This document shows positions 53,901 to 61,191 of a stretch of 64,000 bases of DNA, in pieces (position 1 is the stretch's first letter; every line of letters starts with the position of its first letter). Below the pieces are notes generated by a model, which was given only the letters and a program-made list of their open reading frames with translations, was not told the DNA's origin and ran no database searches. The stretch comes from Todiramphus chloris collaris (taxonomy: Eukaryota > Chordata > Aves > Coraciiformes > Alcedinidae), in the NCBI GenBank assembly GCA_025345505.1, contig JANVCC010000014.1, positions 1,664,595 through 1,728,594 on the forward strand, given 5' to 3'. The translations under genes were made by a program, and so were the position numbers.

Positions 53901-56900
53901 CACTTTGGAGCATCTCCATCCGACAACTACATAAACTGAAGGGGAAATGAATAGAGGCTCACAAAGCTTTAACAGCTGGTTGCAGATGGTCTCATATCCT
54001 CTGCGAGGCTTGTTCCAAAGTTTCCCCTCAAGAAAGGCTGTTACAACCCAGCATTCTGCAGCACTTGACAGAGGAACTGGTGGGTTTTGGTGTGTAATCA
54101 CATTGCCGTGTGAATATATACAATCTCAGTTACAGCCACTGATCAGGAACAGGAAGAAAGCACAGAATTAGCTATGAGATTTTGCTGGCACTCAAAACTC
54201 CTGCTTATACCACTGATTTATGATGAGTGTCACACATAACTGAGCAGAGAGACTACACCCCACACTCCATGAGGATGATATCTGGTAAAAATACTTGAAG
54301 AACCTCATTGCTACAGAGGCAGACTGCAGTGACCACAGTGCCACAGCCAGTGCAATTATTAAATGAATTCATTTGTGTTATCAGGCACTTCTCTAGCTGC
54401 TAGGAGAGAGTTTTAAGAACACAGATGCCACAGGAGTCCTCTCTCCACCTCCAGATTGCTTTCAAGGGTATGAGAAGGTGCCTTCGCTTCACCTGGGCCA
54501 ACTTCTTCACAGCAAAAAGTTCTCCTTCTAGTTCACTGTATGACCCAAACCATTCCCAGCAGAGCTCTCCAGTCAGGCCTACACCATCACTGAAGCACAC
54601 TCAGATTTACCCATCATCTAAATTGTTCACAGGCACCCAGAGGACAGAGAAAAAAACACTCTCTTCATTATGTCAGATGCCTGACTTGATATTCTAGTAG
54701 TTTGGACAAGACAGGGGAAGCTGGGCTCAGTGCACCGCAGCTGAGTACACAGCAAACACCCCCTTAGGTCCAAGCTATAGCCAGAAACAAGGTGAGAAAA
54801 TATTTGTATTATGGGATTTGATACTCTTATGGAGCTGTCAAACCTTACTATTAACTTCAACTTGCTGTGTAGCAACAGCCCTGCAATCCGGGAGAGCTCA
54901 TTTGTTGCTTTATAGGATATTTTAAAGGTTACAGTAATTTTTATTCCTCAAAATGCACCAAGACAAGGTTACACGTTTGGAAAAGCAAAAGCATTTTGAC
55001 AGCACAGCTGATTCCCCAGCCTTCAAACCTGTGCCCACCAAGCCTGGCAAGTAGATATTTGTAATGGGTGACGTGCTGCGCAGGCAGGGGTCAGAGCAGA
55101 GGAGCACCTGCCATACACATGAGCTGCAGCTTCCATTACTGATTCTTTGCATTTTCCTCACTCTTCTCCCAGCAGCATCCATGGATAACACAGAGCATCC
55201 TGAACTGGGTGTACTGGGTTTGCACGGCAAGGTTTTGGTAGTGGGGGAGCTACAGGGGTGGCTTCTGTGAGAAGCTGCTGGAAGCTTTCCCATGTCCAAC
55301 GGAGCCAATGCAAGCAGCTTCAAAGCAGACCCACCGTTGGCCATGGCCAAGCCCATCAGTGACAGAAGTAGTGCCTCTGGGATTATATATTAAAGAAGGC
55401 AGGGGAGGAGGGGAAACTGCTGTGAAAAACAGCAGTAGAAAGAGGAGTGAGAATATGTGAAACAAACAACCCTAAAGAGATGAAGGTCAGTGAAGAAGGA
55501 GTGGGAGAAAATACTCCTGATGCCAGAGCAGAGATTCCCCAGGAGCCTGTGGTGAAGACCATAGTGAGGCAAGTTGTCCCCCATAGCCCATGGAGAGCCA
55601 CAGTGGAGCAGATATACACCTGCAGCCTGTGGAGGTCTGTGGCCAAGCAGGTGGATACAACCCTGTGGAAAGCCTGCACTGGAGCAGACTCCTGGTACGA
55701 TCTGTGGACCCAAGGAGACAGGAGCTCACAAGGGAGCAGGTTTGCTGGGACTTAAGAGATTCGCAGTACAGGTGAGGGGTTGAGCTGCTGGGGAGCAGCT
55801 GTGCTGAGAAGGACCTGGGAGTCCTGGGGAACAACAAGTTCACTGTGAGCCAGCAACATGCCCTCATGGCCAAGAAGGCAGATGGTCTCCTTTAGTGCAT
55901 TAAGAAGGGTGTGGCCAGCAGGCCGAGGGAGGTTTGCCTCCCCCTCTACTCTGACCTAATGAGGCCATATCTGGAGTACTGGGTCCAGTTCTGGGCTTTC
56001 CAGATCCAGAAAGACAAGGAACTACTGGACACAGTCCAGCAGAGGCTTCAAAGATGCTGAGGGGACTGGAGCATCTCTGTGCTGAGGAAAGGCTGAGAGC
56101 CCTGGGGCTGTTTAGCCTGGAGAAGAGACGTCTGAGGGGATCGGATCACTGCTGATCAATAGTTAAAGGGCGGGGGTCAAGAGAATGGGGTCAGACCCTT
56201 ATCCTGTTGCTGGGCACCACTGACAAGGGGGAATAGGCACAAGCTGGAAACCAGGAAGTTCAGTCTGAACAGGAGGAAAAAATTCTTTGCTGTGAGGGTG
56301 CCAGAGCCTGGTCCAGGCTGCCCAGAGAGGCTGTGGAGTCTCCTTCTCTGGAGAGATTCCAAACCCCCCTGGACAATGTGATCCTGGGCACCCTGCTGTG
56401 GGTGACCCTGCTGGAGCAGAGAGTTTGGACAAGATGATCTCCAGAGGTCCCTGCCAATGTCCACCACACTGGTATTCTGTGACTTGCAGCCCTGTGGGGA
56501 ACCCAGGCAGAATTAGACTGCTCCTGAAGGACTGACCCTGTGGAAGGGACCCATGCTGGAGCAGTTCATGAAGAACTGCAGCCTCTGGGAAGGACTTGCC
56601 TTGGAGAGGTTCACAGAGGACTGTTTCCTTTGGGAGGGACATCACACTGGAGCAGGGGAAGAGTGTGAGGAGGAAGGAGGGGCGGAGACAATGTGTGATG
56701 AACTGATCAGAACCCCATTCCCCATCCCCCTGCACCACTGGGAGGAAGAGGTACAGGAATCAGGAGTGATTCTCAGAGCCTGTGAAGAAGTGAGAGGTGG
56801 GGGGAAGGTGTTTTTAAGAGGCAGATTTATTTCTCATTATTCTACTCTGATTTGATAGGTAATTAATTTTCCCCAAGCTGAGTTTGTTTTGTCCATGTTG

Positions 56901-59499
56901 GCAATTGGTAGGTGCTCTCTCCCTGTCCTTCTCTTGACACACAAGCCTTTCATTATATTTTCTCTCCCCTGTCTAGCCAAGGAGGGGAGTGACAGAGTGG
57001 CATTGCTGGGCACCTGGCATCCAGCCAGGAATAGGTGGTGACAGTATGAAAGAGGCTACGTACATTTCTGTGGTAGTAGAATAGTAAAAGACCTATTCTG
57101 ATAGAGATATTGATGATCTAAAGCAGCATAACCTGTCCAGCTCCCATCAAAGTCAAGGCGAGACCTGCCTAAAGGAGGAGTAAGGCATGTGCAATAACGT
57201 ACCTGCGAAGACACACAAGATTTTTAAATAATTCTAGAGAGGTAAGTTTAATACACTAACCACAGTTATGAAAACAGTAATTAACAGAGCTTTTTCACAA
57301 AACAAAAAAGTGGTGGGATGCACCGACACCTACTGTTTAGCCTGGTTGACATGAACTCCTAGGGTATAACTCAGCCATCTGTACGTTACCTGCACAAGAA
57401 AAGAAAAAAATAGTAAGAAAACAAAAAGAAAAAAAAAAAAAAGAAACAGTAAGAAAACATCTCTTGATTTGTTAAACTGCCCTCCTTTGCTCATTTCAGG
57501 GGTAAATCTTTAGACCCCCTGCTCCAAGAAACCCACAGGAAAACCTGTTTTAAGTGAGAGCACATGGTCACTTGTGCTTTAATGAGTTGATCCAACCCCT
57601 AAGACCTAAACTAATTACCCTAAAAGGTGTTTTTTTCTCAGGATCACTTTGGTTGGAAGAGACCTTTACCAAGTCCAACCGTTAACCCAGCACTGCCAGG
57701 TCACCACTAAACCATGGCCCTCAGCACCACATCTCCATGGCTTTGAAACCCCTCCAGGGATGAGGACTCCACCACTGCCCTGGGCAAGTGTTTCATGAAC
57801 ACTCTGAAACACCGTCGTAGAAATAAAAGCACTTCTGAACACCCGCACTCCTTCACTTCACAGTGGAGAGAAAAATATTAAACAGCACCATTTTTAACTG
57901 TGGGAAAGCTCTTGTTGCTCTCTCAAACAACTATTGAGTGTTTCTTGGATTTCTGCCACCCAAACACAGGGATCTCCAGCTACATCACAAATCCAACAGC
58001 ACCGCAGGCAAATCTCAGGAGACTACACCTCTGAACCCAGCCCTGCCACTGATTTCCTGTATTACTTAGGCAAAGCATGTCTTTTATACTTCTTTCTCCT
58101 CCTGCTCTGCCTTTTTAAACTAATCCTCAGGCCATGGCCCCTCCCATCTCACATACAACAATTAAATCAACAATTAAATTGTTATTTGTCTAGCAGTTCA
58201 CTGAAATAAATTATAACAACACAGGCAGCTTATACTAATTCAGCTGCTTTAATAAAGATGCCTCAACTTTAATGTATCATTTTCTAGGCAATAAAAAAAA
58301 TCTTCACTTTGAAAGAAACAGACATGCACACTTTTTTTTCTGAATTGTCCTAAATCAGCAAGGCTTCAAGAGACTACAGGCAATTAGTAGTAACATTATT
58401 TTTAAAGTGAAATAGTAGTCCAGATGGCCTCAACTTTTAATGCAAAAACCCCACACCATTTAATACACTTCTGTTGTTTATACTTTAAGCTAAACCACTG
58501 CTGTCACTACAGTGCTCTTTTGGGGTTTTTTTGAGGAAAAGCAGCTCACCTAGTTAGGGAATATAAGGAATTTGGGGAGAGCTGGTTTTCCTGTGATATA
58601 CGTGATGCCATTACCAATTCTTTTCAGTGACATTAAAATAAAGTCAAAGGGGGGAAAAAAGACACCTGACAAGAAGGCGCCTCATGTCCAGACTGACAGA
58701 AAGCCCCTATTAACTCTACAGTGTGACCTGTGGGAAAGCAAACACTGCAAATGCACCCAGGCACCGCATGTACATCCTTAAAGATGACTAAATCTAGAGC
58801 AAACAACTCCTGAGCTACAGCTGCGGAGGCCTCACCCTTCTGCACTCGCCCAGAAGAGGTTGGGCACCCACCCATGGTGTGCAGGTGGGTGCGATGGGGA
58901 GGAAGATACAGCCCCGGACTCATCTTTCAACTGCCAACTAAAAGCAGCTGCTCCCGGTGGGTTTGAGCCGTTTGAAAGGAGACTGGGGGGTGATGGGGGT
59001 GTCTACATGTCTCCAGGCACTGACACGATAGGCACTACAACCCACACCCCCAGTTTCTAGCACCCAGAGAACCAGGTTTGGACTCCAGACTGAGGGGGAC
59101 ACCCCCAAACATACAAACTGACTCCCCACAAGAACAGCCATGGTGGGAGGCGGAGGAAAGAAAGAGACTGGGGGGGGGGGGGGGGGGGGGGCGTGGCGGC
59201 GGCCCCCCTGGCCCGCCGGCCGGGCCTCCCGAGCCCCCCCCCCCCCCCGCCCCTTTTCCAGCACCCCCCGAGCCAGGCTTAGGGCCCAGCCTGACGGAGT
59301 CCCCCCGGAAAGGCACGCTGACCACCCCACAAGGGCAGCCGCGCTAAGGGTGGGAGTAGTATGGGAGTTGTCACTCTCTCCTGAGGGGGGGGGGGGTCCC
59401 GCCATGGCGGCGGCCTCTCCCCTCACTGGCAGAACTTACAATACGGTTCTGATCGGTGACGAACTCGTCGATATTCTCGAGGTAAAGCTCGTCCTCCAT
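20738..59499 (-). CDS. POLD3: DNA polymerase delta subunit 3 (p66/p68), complete 12-exon gene
   Basis: POLD3 is an accessory subunit of nuclear DNA polymerase delta. It joins the complex through POLD2 and helps tether it to the PCNA clamp during lagging-strand synthesis and break-induced replication (family knowledge). I placed 12 coding exons by eye against remembered human POLD3. All junctions are GT-AG, phases join cleanly, and the sum is 1392 nt, giving 463 residues against about 466 in human. Residues 1-145 form the conserved N-terminal POLD2-binding winged-helix region (starts [18 protein letters not shown]). Residues about 302-335 are basic then acidic (KKKRKR, SDSSDEE). A basic cluster, RKRKRKR at 374-380, is a likely nuclear signal. 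QVSIMGFF at 453-460 is a PCNA-interacting box. The start has a strong Kozak context, G at -3 and +4. Nothing in the gene looks broken. The region between residues 140 and 330 is least conserved, as in the family. Confidence 0.97.
21129..21714 (-). mobile_element. CR1, about 585 bp, intron 11
   Basis: It belongs to the subfamily with CTCCAGAGAAGGAGACTCCA and CTTTAGCTATTGATGAGG. The tail is partly lost. Confidence 0.92.
22147..22245 (-). mobile_element. Internal CR1 scrap, intron 11
   Basis: About 100 bp matches the CCCACCTGGCTCCAAACTCC segment. No tail is present. Confidence 0.75.
23153..23504 (-). mobile_element. CR1 fragment, intron 11
   Basis: It has a clean tail and the ATGGGCAGGGACACCTCCCA form of the 3' region. 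Confidence 0.93.
24384..24861 (-). mobile_element. CR1 fragment, intron 11
   Basis: It belongs to the subfamily with ACCATGTCCCTCAGCACCAC, as at 2842, 49408 and 57639. Confidence 0.93.
25743..25871 (+). repeat. Left 129-bp direct repeat of the gag-bearing element
   Basis: It is the partner of 27154-27282, with the same length, no gaps and about 98% identity. It contains an AATAAA and the first codons of the gag-like frame. Confidence 0.9.
26604..26777 (+). repeat. Two tandem 87-bp units within the gag-like frame
   Basis: Two adjacent copies of 29 codons each begin EVVP and share SRGSCWTPG / SQGSCWTPG. They form a P/S/A-rich tail after the capsid-like part. Confidence 0.8.
27154..27282 (+). 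repeat. Right 129-bp direct repeat of the gag-bearing element
   Basis: The second copy lies 1411 bp after the first and stops only 73 bp from POLD3 exon 11. Confidence 0.9.
27356..27437 (-). CDS. POLD3: POLD3 coding exon 11, nuclear-signal-like cluster (residues 369-396)
   Basis: It encodes [20 protein letters not shown] and DEEGCM, matching human [21 protein letters not shown]. The acceptor at 27438 gives the conserved frame; a second AG seven bases on would break it. The donor is gtaaga after ATGG. Confidence 0.95.
28232..28329 (-). CDS. POLD3: POLD3 coding exon 10, proline-rich (residues 336-368)
   Basis: It reads [20 protein letters not shown] through ELEPASTE, matching the proline-rich linker of human POLD3. 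The start is ambiguous by three bases (tandem acceptor). Both choices keep the frame. The donor is gtaaga. Confidence 0.92.
28327..28332 (-). other. POLD3: Tandem NAGNAG splice acceptor of POLD3 exon 10
   Basis: The acceptor reads ttagcag on the gene strand, so splicing may use the first AG (adds Ala336) or the second (omits it). Both leave the frame intact, giving proteins of 463 or 462 residues. Confidence 0.75.
28839..29012 (-). mobile_element. Short CR1 fragment, intron 9
   Basis: It runs from tail to TCTGGGCAACCTGGGCCAGT, about 170 bp. Confidence 0.88.
29212..29252 (+). mobile_element. CR1 tail scrap, intron 9
   Basis: Only the last 40 bp remain, ending CAATTCTATGATTCTCTCC. Confidence 0.65.
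31376..32050 (-). mobile_element. CR1, about 675 bp, intron 9
   Basis: It has the CAGGGACCTGTTGGAGC-type block (as complement) and is close to the copies at 33602 and 38566. Confidence 0.93.
32850..32979 (+). mobile_element. Short CR1 3' fragment, intron 9
   Basis: It runs from CATTCCAGGTGAGGTTGGCT to CCATGATTCT. Confidence 0.9.
33220..33383 (+). mobile_element. Short CR1 3' fragment, intron 9
   Basis: It ends CCATTCTGTGATTCTATAAT. It is from a different subfamily (CCATGGCAGGAGG) from its neighbour at 32850. Confidence 0.9.
33602..34252 (-). mobile_element. CR1, about 650 bp, intron 9
   Basis: It is nearly full match to the 31376 copy, in the same orientation, 1.5 kb away. Confidence 0.93.
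34675..34693. repeat. (TA)n microsatellite
   Basis: Nineteen bases of alternating T and A in POLD3 intron 9. Confidence 0.95.
35907..36019 (-). CDS. POLD3: POLD3 coding exon 9, basic/acidic region (residues 298-336)
   Basis: It encodes [20 protein letters not shown] followed by KKKRKRIKQ and HSDSSDEE. This matches the human segment that ends KLPESDSSEDE. The serine-acid cluster is a casein-kinase-2 type site by motif only. The acceptor is ttgcag and the donor gtaaaa. Confidence 0.95.
36183..36728 (+). mobile_element. CR1, about 545 bp, intron 8
   Basis: It runs from TCCTCCCACTCTATTCTGCC to CATTCTGGGATTCTGTGG. Confidence 0.92.
37882..38044 (-). CDS. POLD3: POLD3 coding exon 8 (residues 244-298)
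   Basis: It continues [20 protein letters not shown] and ends at KDKK plus two bases. It is K/E-rich, weakly conserved and probably disordered. The acceptor is ttcacag and the donor gtgggt. Confidence 0.93.
38566..39338 (+). mobile_element. Longest CR1 in the window, about 770 bp, intron 7
   Basis: It starts within the reverse-transcriptase ORF tail (GGGAACCTCATCAGGTTCAA) and continues to the octamer end. Confidence 0.92.
40100..40477 (-). mobile_element. CR1 with internal deletion, intron 7
   Basis: The 3' part to about 40389 is followed directly by GGGGCAGAATCCCTTCCC, which normally lies 250-300 bp further in. A middle piece is missing. Confidence 0.9.
40923..40985 (-). mobile_element. 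CR1 scrap, intron 7
   Basis: It has AGAAGGGACCTCCAGAGGCC, then CCAAACCCCTGCTGGA. Confidence 0.65.
41633..41705 (-). CDS. POLD3: POLD3 coding exon 7 (residues 220-244)
   Basis: It reads [20 protein letters not shown] then KAAM. The human counterpart is [18 protein letters not shown]. The acceptor is ttctag and the donor gtaagt, with one base of codon 244 left over. Confidence 0.93.
42762..43209 (+). mobile_element. CR1 fragment, intron 6
   Basis: It has GAGTCCAGAGAAGGCTACAA through to CTAGGATTCTGA. Confidence 0.92.
43512..43776 (-). CDS. POLD3: POLD3 coding exon 6 (residues 131-219)
   Basis: This is the largest exon apart from the terminal one. It begins [19 protein letters not shown] and contains the conserved stretch [10 protein letters not shown]. 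The middle is S/T/A-rich and poorly conserved, as expected for the disordered part of the subunit. The donor is gtaagt after GGT. The alternative GT two bases upstream would break the frame. Confidence 0.94.
44031..44045. repeat. Poly-G run of 15 in POLD3 intron 6-5 region
   Basis: A homopolymer in intron 5 just upstream of exon 6 in gene order. On the gene strand it is poly-C. A similar 13-base run lies at 23997-24009. Confidence 0.9.
45338..45721 (+). mobile_element. CR1 fragment, intron 5
   Basis: It runs from GGGGTTCTTCAGCCTGGAGA to ACCATTCTGTGATTCTA. Confidence 0.93.
46463..47001 (+). mobile_element. CR1, about 540 bp, intron 5
   Basis: It has CACTGGGGAGGCCACACCTC, then TGTCCAGAGAAGGGCAATGA, to a decayed tail. 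Confidence 0.92.
47003..47085 (+). mobile_element. CR1 3' fragment abutting the previous copy
   Basis: It is a second 3' end (GTGACCTGGCTGTGCTGTGC to GAATGATTCTATGCC), of a different subfamily, directly after 46463-47001. Confidence 0.8.
47616..47748 (-). CDS. POLD3: POLD3 coding exon 5 (residues 87-131)
   Basis: It encodes [20 protein letters not shown] through NLQNCS and two bases of K131. This is the end of the conserved N-terminal domain. The acceptor is a run of C followed by cag, and the donor is gtgagt. Confidence 0.96.
47966..48333 (+). mobile_element. CR1 fragment, intron 4
   Basis: It has GTTCAGCCTGGAGAAAAAGA, then CTCCCTGAAAGGAGGTTGGA, to a decayed tail. Confidence 0.92.
48410..48698 (-). 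mobile_element. CR1 fragment with shared 5' flank, intron 4
   Basis: The CR1 part ends at GGCTGGCC. The next 85 bp are not CR1 but match the flank of the copy at 61988. Confidence 0.9.
49408..49781 (-). mobile_element. CR1 fragment, intron 4
   Basis: It has AGAATCACAGAATTATTCTG through to CCTGAGCCTCCTTTTCTCCA. Confidence 0.92.
50128..50432 (+). mobile_element. CR1 3' fragment, intron 4
   Basis: It has GCAGGGGTCAAGAGGATGGG through to ATGCTGGGATTCTGTG. Confidence 0.9.
50737..50776 (-). CDS. POLD3: POLD3 coding exon 4, 40-nt microexon (residues 74-87)
   Basis: This is the smallest exon in the gene. It reads [13 protein letters not shown] and leaves one base of codon 87. The acceptor is tttacag and the donor gtaagc. 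It is too short for a standard open-frame scan and was found from the protein. Confidence 0.95.
51290..51795 (+). mobile_element. CR1, about 505 bp, intron 3
   Basis: It has GCTGGGTCCAGCTCTGGAGT through to ATTCTGCAATTCTGTGATTT. Confidence 0.93.
52555..52592. repeat. Perfect 30-bp palindrome with a third complementary arm
   Basis: 52563-52592 reads tttttctactatttt followed at once by its exact reverse complement. Just before it, tagtagaaa (from 52555) could also pair with the first arm. It lies in POLD3 intron 3, in AT-rich DNA. Confidence 0.9.
53615..53717 (-). CDS. POLD3: POLD3 coding exon 3 (residues 39-73)
   Basis: It encodes [20 protein letters not shown] and onward to NGHM, part of the POLD2-contacting winged-helix region. 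The acceptor is gcag and the donor gtaagc. It ends in phase 0. Human has S where this bird has M at the last residue. Confidence 0.96.
55210..57043 (+). mobile_element. Solo-LTR-like avian retroviral repeat, split by CR1
   Basis: The left part (55210-55753) begins TGTACTGGGTTTGC. The right part (56481 to about 57043) carries repeated GGAGCAG / CCTGTGGAAGGGACC-type units and ends near CCAGCCAGG. I recognise both as one family common in bird genomes, probably an ERVL-type LTR. A CR1 of about 727 bp interrupts it. No internal viral genes are seen. The outer edges are approximate and no flanking duplication was found. Confidence 0.55.
55754..56480 (+). mobile_element. CR1 inserted into the LTR-like repeat
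   Basis: This is a CR1 3' end of about 727 bp. It contains the ORF2-tail region (CTGGGAGTCCTGGGGAACAA) and ends at ATTCTGT. GACTT occurs at both junctions (55749-55753 and 56481-56485), a possible short target duplication. Confidence 0.85.
57334..57389 (-). CDS. POLD3: POLD3 coding exon 2 (residues 21-39)
   Basis: The exon reads [18 protein letters not shown] plus two bases of Q39. The acceptor is a long pyrimidine tract ending tgtgcag, and the donor is gtaggt. It is only 56 nt and was found by continuing the human protein from exon 1 to exon 3. Confidence 0.94.
57639..57786 (-). mobile_element. Short CR1 fragment, intron 1
   Basis: It has TTTGGTTGGAAGAGACCTTT through to CCACCACTGCCCTGGGCA. 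Confidence 0.9.
59057..59396. repeat. Two diverged tandem units in the CpG island, each ending in a G-run
   Basis: 59057-59191 and 59258-59396 share, in order, AGCACCC, CCAGG, CTGA, CCCCACAAG and CAGCC, then run into poly-G. The copies are well diverged, so they read as an old tandem duplication of about 200 bp. Confidence 0.5.
59440..59499 (-). CDS. POLD3: POLD3 coding exon 1 (residues 1-20)
   Basis: This exon encodes [20 protein letters not shown], nearly identical to the human N-terminus. The donor after ATT is gtaagt, phase 0. The ATG sits in gccATGG, and no upstream in-frame start looks better. Confidence 0.96.
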
Positions 59500-59550
59500 G
59501 GCGGGGCTGGGCGGATAAGGCCGGGCCGGGTAAGGCCGCGGGCGGGCGGG

Positions 59551-59559
59551 TTCCCGCGC
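59551..59559 (-). promoter_or_regulatory. E2F-like site upstream of POLD3
   Basis: The gene strand reads GCGCGGGAA, a close match to the E2F consensus, about 52-60 bp before the start codon. E2F control of DNA replication genes is well known. Occupancy here is inferred. Confidence 0.5.
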
Positions 59560-59702
59560 AGCTCAGGCCCGTGGCCGCCCGCTCGCCGCCATGGAAACGC
59601 GGCCGGGCGGGACGGTGGCCGCGCAGGGACAAAAAGGTTCGCGCTGGGAGCGGCGGCGCCGTGAGGTCCCTGTGCCCGCCCGCCCTGCTCCGGCTAAGCC
59701 AC

Positions 59703-59711
59703 GCCCCGCCC
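59703..59711. promoter_or_regulatory. GC box (Sp1-type)
   Basis: It reads gccccgccc, a canonical GC box about 205 bp upstream of the POLD3 start codon, within the CpG island. Confidence 0.45.
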
Positions 59712-59749
59712 TCCACAGGTCCCCACGGCTTCCGTGGCATGGCCTGGCA

Positions 59750-59816
59750 GGCCCGTGTGTCCCCTCACAGACCCGCGTCCCCTCACTGCCCCCTCACACG
59801 TCCCCACCATGTCCTC
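59750..59816. repeat. C-rich minisatellite, left fragment
   Basis: Units such as GTGTCCCCTCACAGACCC and CACACGTCCCCACCATGTCC stop abruptly at the LTR-like insertion. Confidence 0.65.
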
Positions 59817-61191
59817 TTGTTGTCCAAACGAGTGGATTTGTCAGCCGGTGTGCAACGAGTCCAGTTCACGCTCAGGAGAGACATTGCTTATTTATTGCAA
59901 GGCTGGGTGCTTGGTGGTTTCCAGTAAATCCAGCACACCAAATGGGACCCTCTATTTATACATAAAACTTTCAAAGTTAGTAATTTCCATGCTCATCGTC
60001 TTTATGATGTTTCTTTAGTAATTTACCATGCAATTATAATACTGCTGACTCCACACTTCCCCTACTACGCACGCTCACAAGGAGGGTCTTCACCTGTGTA
60101 ATGAAGGAAATTGGATGATTGGTGTCAATCAGATGTGGCAACAGGGGGTTGCTGTTAAAAGGGAACAGGTAAACCAATCACTTAAGCTGGTTTGCTCTCA
60201 CAAAAGCACCAAGTCAGGTATGGAAAGGTACCAAATGTATTCTGCTATACTGGGGACTCGGCCCTCCAGGACATCATCCCCGCTCCCATCGGATACAGGC
60301 CTGGCCGAGGTCTGAGTTGTAAATATCATCATAAATCCTAGCCTAGTAGCCTTGTAAACTGTAGCTTGTTTTACATAACTGTAAACTGTGTCTTGTCTTA
60401 GAGAGTTGTAAGTTGTGTTTTGTCTCCCATAGCCTCGAAAGTTATCAAGGTTCTCATAAATCCTGTAGCCTGTCTTGTGTAGTTGTGGTCTTTGTAGATA
60501 AGGGAACTAACTCGCAGACAGGAAGATAGAAGACAGGAGACAGGAGAGCCTACCTGCAGATAAGCCAGATCACATCAACCCTCTGGTTCCTGACTCATCA
60601 TTTTGAGACAAAAGGTGACAAGTGCACTGCGAGGAAGACTGGGGGCCTTCCTCCTGAAGACCCCGGCCCACGACCACCAGACAGCAGTGTGCAAGTGCCA
60701 AAGGGAGGAGACCCCTGATAATGAGTTCCTGGACCTGATTATAATAACCCAACCCCACATAATGAATATGTAGTTAATGCTGTTGGATATGCATGATTTA
60801 GTGTGATAAATGCCTGCCTGCTTGGCATCTTGGTGTGCGTGCTGGTGGAGCGCAGACTCCCCGCGCACCCAGCGCTGCTTGCTCATTCCCCATCACTATT
60901 TCTATTTTTCTATTTAAAGACTATTTTGGTCTCATTTATAACACCTGGGCAAGGGTCTTTTTGACCTATGGGTATGATTTTTAGTATTATAGTGAAGATA
61001 GTTCAGCTAAGGATACATGGGCCTTGAGTTCTCCTGCCAAGCTGGCAATGTACAATTGAATAGTCTTCTCCAAGGCCTGGTTGCTCCGGGATGTCCTTGT
61101 TAGAGGATACTAACTAAATGTTAGTTCTTCTGATTAGAAGTGTAACACCCTGCCCTAATACAATGGTAGCTATGTTTCAGTCTTCAACACT
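59817..61191 (-). mobile_element. LTR-like insertion in a minisatellite, minus orientation
   Basis: The insertion starts TGTTGTCC and ends TTCAACA on the plus strand. CTCT flanks it on both sides, a possible 4-bp target duplication. On the minus strand an AATAAATAAGC lies about 80 bases before the end, as in an R/U5 region. It interrupts a C-rich minisatellite. No viral gene is recognised, and it looks like a remnant with a second LTR-like sequence inside. Confidence 0.45.
60316..60942 (+). mobile_element. Nested LTR-like sequence, plus orientation
   Basis: It starts TGTAAATATC and ends TTTATAACA. Near the end it has a promoter-like CTATTTAAAGAC and a GCGCACCCAGCGCTGC block, like LTRs I recall from bird genomes. 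It lies within the larger insertion. No internal region follows, so it reads as a solo LTR. The edges are approximate. Confidence 0.45.

Larger units (their letters stand above)
53718..57333 (-). other. POLD3: POLD3 intron 2
   Basis: 53718-55209 is unique. The rest is the LTR-like repeat split by CR1. Confidence 0.8.
57390..59439 (-). other. POLD3: POLD3 intron 1
   Basis: It holds one CR1 scrap, unique AT-rich DNA to about 58.8 kb, then the CpG-island repeats and G/C runs. Confidence 0.8.
59140..59760. promoter_or_regulatory. CpG island promoter of POLD3
   Basis: The stretch is very rich in G, C and CpG, unlike the AT-leaning introns. It covers exon 1 and the bases upstream of the start codon. 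It contains G-runs of 22 (59170-59191) and 13 (59384-59396) and a C-run of 15 (59234-59248), all inside intron 1. No TATA box is evident near the start, which fits a housekeeping replication gene. The transcription start cannot be read from sequence alone. Open frames across it on both strands are composition effects. Confidence 0.8.

Noticed and set aside
58938-59927. Several frames of 90-174 codons on both strands around POLD3 exon 1
   Set aside because: CpG islands have few stop codons. The frames are made of homopolymer peptides (poly-G, poly-P) and overlap the real exon on the other strand.
59571-59965. Possible divergent gene (LIPT2 is the next gene upstream of POLD3 in human)
   Set aside because: No lipoyl-transferase-like motif is present in any frame, and the downstream sequence is minisatellite and LTR-like DNA.
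60300-60955. 13-base similarity (cctggccgaggtc / cctgggcaagggtc) flanking the nested LTR-like sequence as a target duplication
   Set aside because: It is too long and imperfect for a retroviral target duplication. It is probably chance.
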